Source of the DNA: Chondrus crispus
Taxonomy: Eukaryota > Rhodophyta > Florideophyceae > Gigartinales > Gigartinaceae
Direction of reading: 5' to 3'
Assembly: GCF_000350225.1 (NCBI RefSeq)
Contig: NW_005179054.1
Location: 1-64,000, forward strand
DNA length: 64,000 bases
Made by a program: the position numbers and the translations under genes
The notes under the pieces: generated by a model
What the model was told of the DNA's origin: nothing
The model's input: only the letters and a program-made list of their open reading frames with translations
The model's database searches: none
Shown: positions 28,970 to 40,489 of the stretch, one piece after another
Layout: each line of letters starts with the position of its first letter
How positions within the stretch are numbered: the first letter of the stretch is position 1

Positions 28970-29447
28970 TGAGCCTCAGTAGGAACACAGGATGCGCAAA
29001 GTCGGGAAGCAAAGGAAAAATGATGGCGAGAGGACTCAATCAGTTGAGAAAACGTGAAAAGGTCGATGAACGCCTCTGGTACTAGCGCGGGTTAGGCATG
29101 AGCTTATTCTGGTACGAGCACGTGAAGGTTAAGGACATCACGGGCAAGCGCTGGTTTAGTAGGCAGCAGAATAGCACATCACTTTGCTACATCGAGGTAT
29201 CAAAAAAACATTTCCGTTACAACTATGGTACTCCAGCAAAAATTCTGGTCCAGTCACTGGCCGGAACCAGAAACGCCCCTCATCCCCGTGCTGAATGGGA
29301 ACGGCCAAAAAAGCTGGCAAAATATGGCTGCCCGGGAACCAATGACCCACGGGCCACCGTTCATTGCTGGCAAAAATCCAGCATTTTTTGGCCCCAAAAA
29401 TAGCAACATCATTGCTTTTATTAAATTTATCATAAATCTGACCTTCC
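28970..29447. other. No gene; junction with element A
   Basis: Short frames only. GCAAAAATTCTGG and GGCAAAAATCCAGC-type words repeat, some inverted (29238-29400). The reverse transcriptase of element A breaks off at about 29448, so this side is the broken end of that element. Confidence 0.35.
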
Positions 29448-29732
29448 TGTGACGGGGGACGCCCAGTCGGTGCTCGCGGGTTCGATAACCCCTGCGTTCA
29501 ACATCTTGTTGACCTCCTTCGCGACCATTTCGCGCATGGCCGGGCCCTTCCGATAGGGCATAGAACGAATCGGTTTCGTTCCCGGTTCGAGGGGAATGCG
29601 GTGCTCCGTGGCTTGGATCGTTCCAAACGCACCGCTCCACAGACTCGAGTGCTTACGGAGCATCTGGATTACGTGGCCACGGAGCTTGTCATCGTCGATG
29701 TATGACAGGTCGATCTCTTTTTCCCAATCCAT
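29430..29732 (-). pseudogene. Element A reverse transcriptase, N-terminal stub
   Basis: The frame has the spacer and start of a Ty3 reverse transcriptase: HRIPLEPGTKPIRSMPYR, then NAGVIEPASTDWASPV. It ends in unrelated residues at about 29448. The catalytic palm with YxDD is missing. It lies in a different frame from the protease ORF upstream, implying a shift near 29710. Confidence 0.8.
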
Positions 29733-30937
29733 CGGTGGATTTTCGGGATCCTTTTGCTGGGGGAGTACAGTACCGCTCGCCGTCGGTTAGCATAAAGGTG
29801 ACCGTCCGGATGGACCCCCCTGCCCCCGGTGGTGGTCTTATCGTCGGAGTTGGATCGGCCAACTCCTACCCCACCGACTCGATCGGTCAAGTCGGTCAGG
29901 TGTAGCGCGTGCGCGATCCCCTTGGCGACCTTACGTTCGAGAGTGAGGATCGCAAGGGGGTTGCGCTTCGCGTATCCCACGACGGTGTGCTTCGGAAGCC
30001 TCCTTTCTCGTCGTGAGAAATTCGCGACGATGACGTCGAATGTCCGATTCGGTAGGATCTCCGCGACGCCATTCGTCAGACTCACTCGATGTCGGTGTTG
30101 GAGTGAGGGCTTGGGTTCCAGGAACACGAGGCCCCTCCCCGCGGTTGTCACTCGCACGCGGGCTTGTGACATTGCGGGGATGGTAACCCAGCGGGCGATT
30201 CGGATCGCTTGCCGGGCCTCCTCGCGTACGTCTGGCCGACCCGTGTGTCGCCCGTGTCGCCTGGTAGGGGGAGTCGACTCCCCCTTTCCGTCGACGATGG
30301 CGACGGAACCGCCTTGGCGTAGCTCCATTCGTTGAGCATCGATGTCGATACATCGCACATGCGTATCGAAGAAGGCCGTGCCGAGGAGGACCGGCACGGC
30401 GAGCTGGTCCGCGACTACGAACGGAATTCGGAACACCGTGTTCCTCAACCGCACGGCCAGGCGGACGACGGCCGAAAGCTTGAGAGGGTTGCTATTCGCG
30501 CCTGCCAATCGTGGCAGAGGTGCGTCGTGCACGACGTAACGCGTCCAATCGGGGGGAAGGTCGGCCTTCCTCACCAGATTATACCCCGAGCACGTATCAA
30601 CGGCGATCTTGCGGGGTTTAAATGCATTTCCCTCTGTGGCTATCGAGCGGAGGACGTTGTAAATCTTCGACGTCATAGGGCAAATGACGCCGTCGACAAC
30701 CTTCGGGGCGACCTTATCGGTGAGTTCGTTCCGCCGGGGCCTTCGATTTCGGTGCTGGCCCCGCTTGCGTTTCCTTCTCCCCCTTCCTTGGGGCGTCCGC
30801 GGATCAGTGACGCCCCCCGGATTACTCGAGTTCGTGTGAAACGGACCTTGCTCCGGCGACCTTGGGCTCGCGGGAGTCAGGGGGTCGACCGAATCTTTTC
30901 GGTCGTCGTTGCCCCCGTCGCCATCGTTACGCTTCAC
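29669..30937 (-). CDS. Element A aspartic protease region
   Basis: A 422-codon frame with a basic, low-complexity N-terminus (GRGRRKRKRGQHRNRRPRR) is followed by a retropepsin-like domain. The active-site segment reads IAVDTCSGYNLVRKADLP where related elements have DTGAGPNLVRKSELP, so the normally invariant Gly after Asp-Thr is Cys. The later VPVLLGTAFFD matches the ILG-type flap partner motif. The protease would cut Gag-Pol inside virus-like particles. The Gly-to-Cys change probably inactivates it. The C-terminal 80 residues are a linker to reverse transcriptase. Confidence 0.75.
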   Translation of the reverse strand: MKRNDGDGGNDDRKDSVDPLTPASPRSPEQGPFHTNSSNPGGVTDPRTPQGRGRRKRKRGQHRNRRPRRNELTDKVAPKVVDGVICPMTSKIYNVLRSIATEGNAFKPRKIAVDTCSGYNLVRKADLPPDWTRYVVHDAPLPRLAGANSNPLKLSAVVRLAVRLRNTVFRIPFVVADQLAVPVLLGTAFFDTHVRCIDIDAQRMELRQGGSVAIVDGKGESTPPTRRHGRHTGRPDVREEARQAIRIARWVTIPAMSQARVRVTTAGRGLVFLEPKPSLQHRHRVSLTNGVAEILPNRTFDVIVANFSRRERRLPKHTVVGYAKRNPLAILTLERKVAKGIAHALHLTDLTDRVGGVGVGRSNSDDKTTTGGRGVHPDGHLYANRRRAVLYSPSKRIPKIHRWIGKKRSTCHTSTMTSSVAT

Positions 30938-31161
30938 CGGGACGTCGGCTGTCCCGGTGTCTTGTTCTCATAACGTCGGGCCTTCGGCGGCCTCGACGTG
31001 TGCTCCCTCCTGTACCGGCATTACAGGGGCTCCCGTGCTCGCCTCCGGTAGCGGGGGATGTATTATCGGACAATACCCCCCGTGTCCATGGCGAGCACGC
31101 CGGGTCGGGTCTAGTTGGTGGGGAAAAGACAGCTCACGCGACCGTGTGTACGTAACCGTCT

Positions 31162-33732
31162 TTATCCTTTTTTCGAACTACCCGTGCTATCGGAGCTAAC
31201 CTCCTGGCTATCTACGGCCAGGTCTTCTTCGGGTAGTCGGTCGCGTGGGTCGGGACGATTCCCCCACTGCGGCTCAGCGGCCCTGGCGAAGCATTCGGGT
31301 ACTTCCGGGCCTTGACCTGCGGCGTCCGGTCGTCGCAGCATAAGGTGGACGAAGCGAGTTGGCTCTCCTTCGTGACCCTCCGTGGGTAGAGGGTACGGAT
31401 CCTCTACCCAGTCTTGCAGGTACATTATCGCATTTTGTACCTGTTGGGGTAACCGAGCACGGTCTCGGTCCCCTCTTTCTCCTTGCCGGGGGTACCTTGT
31501 GTCTGCCTGCCGGTATGCGGGTCGATGTCGACGATCGACTTCGTTACGACGGTACCCGCCTCCACGGGGGGCGAAGCGTGCGCCCCCAACCGATAGGTTC
31601 GGGAAACCTTGACGCGGGGGACGGCCCTCGCCCACCGCTTGCCGGAGGAGATTACGTGCACCAGGGCGCGTCTCCATCTGGTAGCCGTAGTTCCTGTACG
31701 CCGTGAACAGTCGTTGTTCCGGCGACAGGAACGGGCACGCGTACATGACATGCCGGTACGTTCGGCATAACCAGCACACGTACGCGCTGCCGTCCGTTGA
31801 GGGGAAGGTCGCCGCGTGCCGCGCCTCCTCATCGGTGAGGAGGGGCACGCAGGGCGAGCCGCTTCCCTTATCTCGACTCGAGATATCGAGCTCGGCGACG
31901 CGGGGGTCAGTGCCCCTTGCCACACCCGGAGTGGCTGCGAATGCGGTCGTGTAACTCGATGTCGTTCCGGTTGACATCGGTGAGGGGGTTCGTGCCCCCG
32001 CGGGCCCTTCTCCTTGCGTAATGAGGACAGGGTCGGCCTGCCACTCATCCTCCCCGATATGGAGGGTCGAGGCGGGCGAACTTGTCGTGGCGGACTTCGT
32101 AGTCCTGCCAGCCCTCCCTGCCGGTTTCGGATCCGGCAGAGGTAAACCGCGCCGAGCGCGGTACGTTGTACCTTCCGCCGTGGCGATACGGCGGATGGTC
32201 GGAAGATCGGTCTTCTGACTGCCTGGCAGCCTTTGCACAGTTTCGGATACTGCGGCACGGGTTGCCGGTGCAAGTCCCCGCACGAAGTAGTGCGCGACGG
32301 ACTGTTCGGAGAAGACTGCCGTGCATCGGAAAGCAGCAGTCTCGAGTCGGTCAGCAAACGTGCTTTCCGTCTCATGCGATTGCTGTCGCGCCGTAGCGAC
32401 AGCGTCGTACGCTTCACCTAACACGTCGTCCGTGAGGTAGCGTTTTAAGAATTGATTCACGAGCCCCGGCCAGCACACGTCGTCGTGGAGCTGGCCGGCG
32501 CGGAGGCCACGCATCGTATAACTCGTACACAGGCGCTCCGCGTCGCGCTCGAGGAAGTGCGCGAGGACTCGTACCGCAACACCTTTGGTCAGGTGTTGCG
32601 AGTTGAAGGTGATTTGGATATCCTTCAAGAACGGCAGCAGCTGGATCTGGTCGGTACCGTCGAAGCTGCGCATCGTGAGACGGATCCCACGACAGCGCTC
32701 GACGTACTTCGCGATCCGTCCGGCGTCACCCGAGGTAACGAGCCTCGAGGTGCTATTCAAGCGGTACATACGATAGTCAGCAACGACGCTGAACTCTTGG
32801 ATCATCGTATGTACCGGCTCGAGCCCGGGTTCAGCGGGACCCAGCGTGCCGAAGGAGGTAACCGGTAGCGTACGGACGACTACCGGACCTGGATGCTCGG
32901 CGTAACTCGCCGGCGGGTAGCCGCCCCAGCGGGGATCGACGGAGAACATCGGTTCTCCGGATCCGCGGGCGGCTCCTCCACGGTCCTGTTCGTCCGCGTA
33001 CGATACGCGGTCCACTTGCCGCCTACTTCCGGCGATAGGCGGCAAGGCTTGGGTCTCAGACGCGAAGTTCGCGTCTATCGGAGGACGGCTTTCTTCTGCA
33101 GTCCGACTGGTAGCGGCACCAGTCGGACGCTAACCTTCGGGGGCGGCGGCGCTCGGAGGTACGGTACTACCGGGCCCTCTCGAGGGGGCACCGGGTAGCC
33201 TTTCGGCCATGGTACGTTCCATGTCACGAGCACGCCGACGAGTGGCGTCGAGCTCAGCGGAGAGGTGCGCGAACGCACCCAATTGCTCTGCAGACGGAGA
33301 GGTTCGGTCCTCGGGTCGTCGCACCGAGGTCGGCCTCTCAGGGCGACCTTGCCCGGACGGTCCGGGCGAGGCGAAACGGTAGTCTTCGACGAGCACTATC
33401 CGCGAGTGTAACTCGTCGATAAGTGCTCGGAGATTCTCTAAGGACTGCGTCACTCTATCGAACCTCCCTTCACGCAGGGAGCGGAGTTTGGCCACACATC
33501 GAGTGTATACATGGTCCGATACATCGATCCGAAGGGAAGTACGGACTTCCTCGATGTATTCGGCTATGCGTTCGAACATCGCCGCGGCTCTTTCCTCGGA
33601 GGAACCGAGCGACGGTTCGCGGTCACGAGGACCTGCCTGGCCGTCGCCCGACGGGGCGGATGGGGACTGCACAGCGGCCGGACTCAGATCCGCCGCTTCT
33701 GAGCGGATCGAGGGCTCGAGCTCTTGGCTCAT
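31162..33732 (-). pseudogene. Element A gag, one in-frame stop
   Basis: From ATG 33732 the frame runs to 31162 with one TAG at 33130-33132. The N-terminal part is Pro/Ser/Arg-rich with a helical stretch (RSLREGRFDRVTQSLENLRAL). The central capsid-like part starts YRMYRLNSTSRL and includes GLVNQFLKRYLTDDVLGEAY, matching the same positions in elements B and C. A perfect zinc knuckle (CWLCRTYRHVMYAC) lies near 31790-31750. Gag packages element RNA into particles. The C-terminus is basic, then acidic. Long frames on the opposite strand and in other minus frames are shadows of GC-rich codons. Confidence 0.8.
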
Positions 33733-33793
33733 CTCGACGCGATCGGTTCGCGGAGGGAAGCGGAAGTCTTCTCGGAGATCGGTCTCCAGGGTC

Positions 33794-33811
33794 TTCTAGG
33801 TCGGGAGACCG
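33794..33811 (-). other. Element A primer-binding site
   Basis: Two bases inside the LTR end, the minus strand reads CGGTCTCCCGACCTAG. It differs only in the first base from the site in element B. It would pair with the 3' end of a tRNA ending GGGAGACCA. Confidence 0.7.
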
Positions 33812-33812
33812 C

Positions 33813-34480
33813 TGTAGTATAAACACCCCCAACGGAGCGGGGTGTATGCCCAGTTCTTGCGGAGACCCTCGAGAGGGAGAAGACAAGGGAAGACGGACAC
33901 CCACTACGGAACCGGAGCACGGGCCCAGGTAGCGTGGTAGAGCGGGATCGGGGAGGACACGCGCACGCCCGAGCGGATCGACGCCTCGACGCCCTGGTGC
34001 GGTACTGGGTAACGATCCAGTACCGACGGGCGGAGGTGGATCGGGCTCGTGGGCTGCGTCGCGCGTCGTCTACCCGCGCCCGGTGTCGTCTAACGCGCGC
34101 GAAGGCGAAGGCGCGCGGTTAGAATAAGCCGGGCGTCGACCCTCGGCGGTCGGTCGTCGACAAATCCTTCCTTGTCGCCCTTCCCCGCCGCCGGTCCGCT
34201 CCATATTTAATGTACATAATAACCTATCATAATAGTACAGTACCGATGTACTGTAGCGACGTACTGTAGTGGTCGGTCGACACTGTAATACTGTCAGCCA
34301 TCGGGGCTGACAGTACACGTGTGCGCGCGCTCTTCGTTTCCGCGCATACACGTGTACACGTGCACCCCCTGTACTTGGGGGTACACGTGGTGGTACTGTA
34401 GAGCATCGAGCCGTACAGTAACTGATCTGATTCTGAGTTGATCTAATCTAAATAAAGCCCCGGTGGGGGGTTATGCTACA
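33813..34480 (-). repeat. Element A LTR (shared), about 668 bp
   Basis: Read on the minus strand it starts TGTAGCATAACC and ends ACTACA just before the primer-binding site. It has TTTAGATTAGATC near its start, as do the B LTRs, and several TACTGTA and CACGTG words. The outer (34480) boundary is inferred from the TG start and the end of flanking homology; no second copy is available. Confidence 0.55.
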
Positions 34481-34540
34481 GTAATAATTAGGAGGCAGGC
34501 CCGCCGCCGAAGGGCCGTGAGCTACGGAGCGACGCCTTTC

Positions 34541-36661
34541 ATGCCAACAAGTGCGCACAGTACCTCCACGGACGTAATTCAGGGCGAAACCCGCTGGGGC
34601 GCCCCTCCGCCGCCGGGACGATTTCCGCGAACGGTGGCCATAAGTACGGACGCGACGGCCTCCTTACCTCCTACAAGCCCGCCGCTCGACCCCACGTCCT
34701 TCATCTCGGAACCCGCTCGAGCACCTACGACGCCTCCAGCTATGTCTCCTCTTTCGCCGGGGTCGGCGTCCCGCTGGGTCAATCCGGCGAAGGAGTACGA
34801 CCATCGTCAGCGCCGCACCCCCGCCGAGCCTTCCCAACGTCCTTCCGCGGTGCCGTACCCGGTCGAACAGTAGGTGGGCTGGTCCCATTGGTACTTTGAC
34901 GCCCTCCGTTTTAAAGAAGTCTGTCGAGAAGGAATCAGCCTCCCGAACGGGTATCGCCGAAGCAGGGACGAAGCGTGGACAGCACGCTGGCGCCACCTAC
35001 CCCTGACACCGAACGACCGGACACGCACGCATGGAAGAGCCGACCTATCGCATGTGCGTTTTTGGCCCGAAAGGGAGTATCAAATCCGTCTGCAGACCAT
35101 CCTCTCCGGTCTTCAACATCTTCCGCGACCTGAGGACGACGTCGCCTCTGGCGGGAGTTTTCTCCCTGCAGGTCACAACGTGCTCGGGCTCCTTGCCTTC
35201 GAGCCCCCGTATGACCGGTTGTATTGGCTTCGCGATCGGCGCTGGTGGGGCGACAACTGTTCCGACGAGTCCCGTATTCGGAATATGGAGTGGCTTTACT
35301 ACGGGTGGCATAATTTGGAATTCTTCGACATGCCTTCCCGACTCCGGCCGAACTACTACATCCGCGTGCCACCGCAACCCTTCTATCGGAACGTCCCTCG
35401 GTCGCTCTGCGTGCCCACGCCAGCCGTTTTGGCGTATCACGGTAGTTTGGATCTTCAGAAGAGTCGCCTCCGTGCATGGCTTTGGCAGATCGTCGCCGTA
35501 GAGTGGGTCATCTCGTCCGTCATGGCCTTCTTTCACGCCGCTCGCTACGGGATTCAGATGAACGCCAAGAACCGTGACTGGCGTCTCTTCCAAGACCGCG
35601 TCATCGCTTCCCCTGTGGGTCGACTCATGCCTCTGCCTACCGGACTTATTTAGTACGTCCGCGAGCTCGGCGCACAGAATATCGTCCGAGGAACGGAATT
35701 CGACCCTCAGGAGACGGAGACGCTTTTGCGATACGCCGCCGAAACCGATTAGACGAAGACCCCGGAGTTCCTTTGGTACGACTATGAGAGCCACCGGTTC
35801 TCGCCTATGCCGCGTCACCCTGGTGGGCATGACGACGGCAAAGCATATCCCACTCGGGTCGTCCTTCCCGAGCCTCGTCGTTCCCCCTGGCCGATATTGG
35901 AAGTCACTGATTATTACCCCCGTGGGAAAGGATTCGTTCCGGAGTGCTTTCATCCACCTGAGGTCGCTTCGGATGCCGTTCCGATTTTCCCTCCGAATGG
36001 TCGTGAGGCTGTCTCGGCCGTGCCGTCCCTATACGGGGTCGAGTCCGTCGCTGCGCCTCTCGGAGGAAGGGGACCTGTCTATTTTGACGACGACGATATT
36101 TCCTCTCCGGTACCAGTGGCTCCTCTGAGGTCCGTGCTGCCTCCCGACGACGGGGGTGGAGCGCCCCAATCGGCCGCTGCGGTTGTGGAGGACATCGTTT
36201 AAGTTCCTGCCTCCAGCCCGCCTGCTGGTGCGACGGCTAGCTTCGTCGCCGCAAGGCCCGAACTCGTCCTGGAGACGTTCGACCAAGTGGACGTACGGCC
36301 CATTGTGGATGAAGACCTCAGGGCGGCTTGGCAGGAGTATCTTGAGATTGCCCAAAAATATGGGGCTGAACCGGCTGCTGCGGTTCCGGTCGTCCTTCGT
36401 CAAGCGGCGACCCTCATACGGGACTCTCATACCCTTGAGCGTACACGTTCGGCTCTGACTGAGGTGCAGTCTGCCCTTAGCGGGATTCTGCAGGCCCGCG
36501 TTCGGGACGTGACCGACGGCGCTATTTCGGACGTCCTCGTCCGGTTCGGGCTCGAGCCTGACCGTTCTGCCGGTAGTGGGGCCGACGGGGCCTCAGCCTC
36601 CAATTCTGATGTCGCCCCTTCCCGTAAGCGTCCTCGTCCGGGTACTATCACCTCCAAATAA
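34541..36661 (+). pseudogene. Antisense ORF of element A (unknown function), four in-frame stops
   Basis: One plus-strand frame stays recognisably coding for 707 codons, against the gag-pol direction, between the chromodomain and the LTR. It starts at ATG 34541, 61 bp from the LTR, and is broken by TAG 34871, TAG 35651, TAG 35750 and TAA 36200. Landmarks are ALRFKEVCREGISLP, RLYWLRDRRWW, PAVLAYHGSLDLQKSRLRAW, YVRELGAQNIVRGTEFDPQE, EFLWYDYESHRFSPM, an EYLEIAQKYGAEP helix and a basic end (SRKRPRPG) that could be a nuclear signal. Similar segments occur in the same order in the antisense ORF of element B. I recognise no known domain. Extra antisense ORFs are known in some plant Ty3 elements such as Grande; no relation is claimed. 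Confidence 0.7.
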
Positions 36662-37119
36662 ATTGCATTTGCATTTCTTTCGTCCTCATCGCGGTTGTCT
36701 TCCTTCGTACTGTAGTCCATAGATCGGCGAAGCCCGGTGCCTGCGCTCTCCCGTACAGAGTTTCTTCCAGCGGCAATCGTCGTCGCTGCATCCATGATGG
36801 GTCGTTCGTGCGTTACTAATATCCATGTGGGGTCGCGACTTCGCCTTCGTTAGGGTAGTGACTGCCCGATCGGGGTTTTCCTTTGCAATAAAAATCGGCC
36901 TTCTTGCCAGTAACACCTGCCTGGTTTTCTCGTCTTCTAGGCTTGTCCTTGTAAATTAACGAGCTCCCATTGGACGTTCCCTAAAATTTTCGTGCCTCAA
37001 ACCGCCGCCTCTGTCCCACGGAGCGTTCCCATGGGGTGTTGACAATTTTTGCCCAAAAAATCTCATTCTTTCCGTACACTTCATCCTTTCTTCCCCCCTC
37101 TTCTTGGACCGACCGTCTC
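36662..37119. other. Spacer between the antisense ORF and chromodomain of element A
   Basis: No frame with recognisable features. It is the convergent 3' region of the sense pol gene and the antisense ORF, so both transcripts would terminate here. GCAATAAAAATCGG at 36886-36899 contains an AATAAA signal on the plus strand, fitting the antisense transcript. Confidence 0.4.
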
Positions 37120-39440
37120 GGTCAGTGTCTAGCTCGGTATCGGCGGATGAAGTTCTCTGAGAGGCTATCCGCTCGCTCCCAGGTGTCCTCTTTGGGGCTA
37201 TAGCCGAACCATCGGACGCGATAAAGTGGGGAGCCGTCGTCCCGACTCGCCATGGGCGACGATGCGGTCTATGGCGTGCTCTGTATCCGCTTTGGCCTCA
37301 GCGGGGTCCTGATGGACGGGAACCTCGCTGTCCGGGTCGATGGAGACCGCCGGGGTGGTCCGTGATACGGAGGCCCTTTTGGGTGGTGTGGTTCCGCTTG
37401 GCGGGGGTCGCCATGGGCGTCGACCTTACGGGCGAGGGGGTCTTCGGAACGGAGGGTTGCGGCGCCTTTGTCACACCGTTTATGGATACTGTATCCAAGA
37501 GACCGTTGCGCTCAGTCGTGACGGTGTCTCCGTCCAGTGACGCCTTTATGACCCTATAGGGACCTGTCGTTTTAGGAAGGAGTTTCCGGTGGTCGTCCTC
37601 ATTCTCGAGCGGCGTCGCGGAGAAATCCAGGGGTCTGTCGAGAAAGAACTCCTGTCCGACCTCGAAGGAGGGTAACATCCTTACGGCCTTGTCGAAATTA
37701 CTCTTGTATTGTGCTTGGGCGTGTGTCAACTTGGTACCCGCGCGGGAGAGAATCTTCAGCACCTGCTGTACGGTGATTCGCTTCATTTGTGCCGATGTCG
37801 GTTCACTCCCATTTGAGGACGGTATGGCGCCAGAAAGGGCTTGGACAGATATCCCTGGTGGGTGCCGCGTCAAGATGAGGTCAAAGGGGGTCGTGCCCGT
37901 CGACTTGTGGACCTGCATATTGTACGCGAACGTCAGGGGTTGTACGTACTCGTCCCAGTCCCGTTGGTGTTTGGAGACGTAATGCCGCAATCGGGTCGCC
38001 AACGTCCGGTTGAATCTCTCGGCCTGACCGTTAGTTTGCGGATGATAGGCCGTCGTGAGCACGTGCCGAATTCCGAGAAGGCCGCATACAGCTTCGAAGA
38101 ATTTAGCTGTGAACTGGAGTCCGTTGCCGGTCAGCAGTGTATCCGGCATGCCATACGGGTATACCCACGCGTCAAAGAATGTTTGGGCCACCTGCTGAGC
38201 TTGAGTCGTCCGAAGGGGTATAGCACGGCACAGCTTAGTAAAGCGGTCCGTGATGACCAATATGTGGCGGTTCCCGGGTGGGGTTTTTGGCAAGGGTCCA
38301 TACAGGTCCATGGCGACGAGTTCTAGCGGCCCTGCGGCGGGGAACAACGTTAGCTTCTTCTGCTGGCGGTATTGCGTTCCCCTCACGCGGGTGCACGACC
38401 GGCAGTCGGCGACCGTCTGTTGGACGTCCGAAGCCATATGAGGCCATTAGTACAGACGCCTCATTGTCTCGTACATCTTGCTCGTGCCGGGGTGTCCCTG
38501 TAATCTCGGGTAATGACTCAAGAAGGAGATTCTCGCCCTCAGGGACGCCGGGACCACGATGTGTATACTCCCCTGCAAGGATGTGCGCCGGTACAGGAGG
38601 CCGTGTTGATGGACCTCGAACTGCGTTCCCGATTTCCCGACCTCTTCCATCATGGTCTTACAATACGAGTCTGTCTTCTGCTCCCGAATTAGGTCGTCTT
38701 GCATCACGGGCAATATCTCGGCATCATCATGCGCGAGAGTCATTACGTCCGGGTTGCCGGGATAACGAGGTGTCATGCCCTCGGAGGACAGTAGATCTCC
38801 TTGTACGTCTTCGTCTACCACGTAGCAAGGTATTTCATCCCTCAGGGTCGAAATATCCAATCCGGTCGTCTCAAGCCGCGAGAGGGCGTCGGCTGCCTGG
38901 TGTTTAATCCCGGCACGGTGTTCGACTATGAAGTCGTATTCCGATAACCGGAGGCGCCAGCGAGCTAATCGTCCCTTGGCATTGGCTAGGTTCAGGACCC
39001 ACCTCAGGGAATCGTGGTCCGTCCGAACGATAAATATTTGTCCCTCCAGGTACGGCCGTAGGAGGAGGATAGCCCAAACAATTGCCAAACATTCCTTTTC
39101 TGTCGTAGTGTAGTCGCGCTCCTGCTTCGTCAGGGCTCGACTCCAATACCCAATTGGGACGTAAACAGGACCCTCTTGGTCCTGCAGGAGAGTGCATCCC
39201 ACCTGATGGTCACATGCGTCTGTGTCCAACTTGTAGCTCCCTTTTCGCTTGGGCAGCGCCAGGATTGGAGATGACGTGAGACGACGTTTCAGCTCCTCGA
39301 TCGCCTCGTGCTCTTCGTCCGTGAGGTCGCCAAATTTTGCGGGCTGTCCTTTCTCGAGCTTGCGATTCAATGGGGTTGCAATGCGTGCAAAGTTTGGCAC
39401 AAAGCGCCGGAATACGTTACAGAGACCGATAAAGGAACGT
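37120..39440 (-). pseudogene. Element A pol 3' half: RT end, RNase H, integrase, chromodomain
   Basis: From 39440 the frame gives FIGLCNVFRRFVPNFARIATPLN (end of reverse transcriptase), RNase H (DTDACDHQVG, TTEKECLAIVWAI, ADALSRL), then an HHCC zinc domain (HYPRLQGHPG ... CRSCTRVRG) interrupted by TAA at 38447-38449. The integrase core has Asp in MDLYGP and Glu in GQAERFNRT, but the second Asp is lost: LLTGNGLQF stands where SDNGTQF is usual. GPYRV follows. After the stop at 37298 a chromodomain is readable with one frame shift (AIDRIVAHGE, then YRVRWFGYSPKEDTWE, 37270-37130). Chromodomains tether integration to modified chromatin. This copy should be inactive. Confidence 0.85.
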
Positions 39441-39521
39441 GTAGTGCATTAATCGGCTGCACCGTGAGGGGGTGGAAAGAAAAGGAATTGAGGGGTATGA
39501 CAAAGTGGGGGGGGTGACAAG
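39441..39521 (+). other. Junction: relic of a B-type 3' internal end before the left B LTR
   Basis: GGTGGAAAGAAAAGGAATTG, then GGGGTATGACAAAGTGGGG is purine-rich and resembles the sequence just before the right B LTR (AAAAGAAAGGAAAATATTTG, then GATATGAAAAGT). The left LTR thus seems to be preceded by the 3' end of another B-type copy rather than by a simple insertion site. Confidence 0.45.
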
Positions 39522-40467
39522 TGAAAATTATTTCACCTTATTATTTTAATTATTAATTTTAATTAGTTGCATATTAGTTATTTAACATTAGATTAGATCT
39601 AGGATCTAGCGCCGAGAGCTACTGTAGTGGTTCCGGCGGGGCGATATATACCTTAGCCCTCTGACCACCAAGTCAGTAAAGGTATCCCGAGTTGCCGGAG
39701 TTAGATCTCGCCTTCGTCGAAGACCGCTTCCGTTCACGCGACGCGCTTCCCTTTTACGCTGCTAACGACATCCTCTATTGCTCGGGGTCCCATTCCTTTT
39801 CGTTATCCTTTTACCTTTTCTATCTCTACATCTATTTTTCCCTTAATTGTGTTGGTTCCATTGGAGTCGGTTGCGACCGATCCGGTGTAGGTGTTTTAGC
39901 CATCGGGCAACACTTTGTGTAGCGCTGCTACTGTTTCAAGTTCCGTCGGAAGGCTGTCGTAACGACGCCTCCGTCGAAGGTCTTACTGTATAAGACAGAG
40001 TTGGTACCACCTACCTCGACCGCGATCGCGCTGGTGAGGGTGTTTTTTGCCGTCGGGCAACACGTCGGTAGTAGCGTTGCTACACGGTTACGATCCCGTC
40101 GGGTAGTGATGAACAAGCCCCCGTCGAAGACCTTGAGTTATATGCAAGGTGCTGAAGACGCTCGTCGAGCATTGGCCTTACAACCCAGCGAACCGCGGTT
40201 ACATTCTCGTAGACAAGCCCAACCCGCACTCGTCGAGCACTCAAGCTTTCACAAGTTTCTACCACCATTATCCTCCCGGGCCGGGTATCTTTCCTTAACC
40301 CCCCCGTCGAAGTCGTGCTACCGTGGGCCGCAAGCCCACACAAGGGGAAGGGAGTCTCGAACGTTCCGTAGCGCGTGCCATCGGCAGTGGTTGTTGCTGT
40401 TGCTGTTTTCGTCTTTTTGTTTGACCGTCGGACTGTTTTCGCGGCCTGCCAGGCACATTGCACTACA
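39522..40467 (+). repeat. Element B 5' LTR, about 946 bp
   Basis: Starts TGAAAATTATTTCACC and ends GCACATTGCACTACA. TATATA is at 39645-39650, before CCTTAGCCCTCTGACCACC. An internal imperfect duplication (around GTGTTTTAGCCATCGGGCAAC and GTGTTTTTTGCCGTCGGGCA, 39883-40084) is present in both LTRs. The start is placed by alignment with the 3' LTR; its AT-rich first 100 bp are the most diverged. Confidence 0.8.
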
Positions 40468-40471
40468 ACAG

Positions 40472-40489
40472 TGGTCTCCCGACCTAGAA
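40472..40489 (+). other. Element B primer-binding site
   Basis: TGGTCTCCCGACCTAGAA begins four bases after the LTR end. It is complementary to a tRNA 3' end reading CTAGGTCGGGAGACCA; which tRNA is not known. The same site occurs in elements A and C. Confidence 0.75.

Larger units (their letters stand above)
29430..39440 (-). mobile_element. Chromovirus A: two partial copies in tandem sharing one LTR
   Basis: On the minus strand the order is: reverse transcriptase C-terminus, RNase H, integrase, chromodomain (39440 to 37120), an antisense ORF (34541-36661), an LTR (34480 to 33813), primer-binding site, gag, protease, reverse transcriptase N-terminus (33810 to 29430). This is a 3' half followed by a 5' half with a single LTR between, as expected if two tandem copies shared an LTR and both outer parts were lost. 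Coding domains place it in Ty3/gypsy chromoviruses. Both ends break inside reverse transcriptase. Confidence 0.7.

Noticed and set aside
31359-32868. Frames of 115-330 codons overlapping element A gag on both strands
   Set aside because: They are shadows of the GC-rich gag frame, which has the zinc knuckle and capsid similarity to B and C.
35045-35953. 302-codon minus-strand frame opposite the element A antisense ORF
   Set aside because: It does not match any pol region, while the plus-strand frame is similar to the element B antisense ORF along its length.
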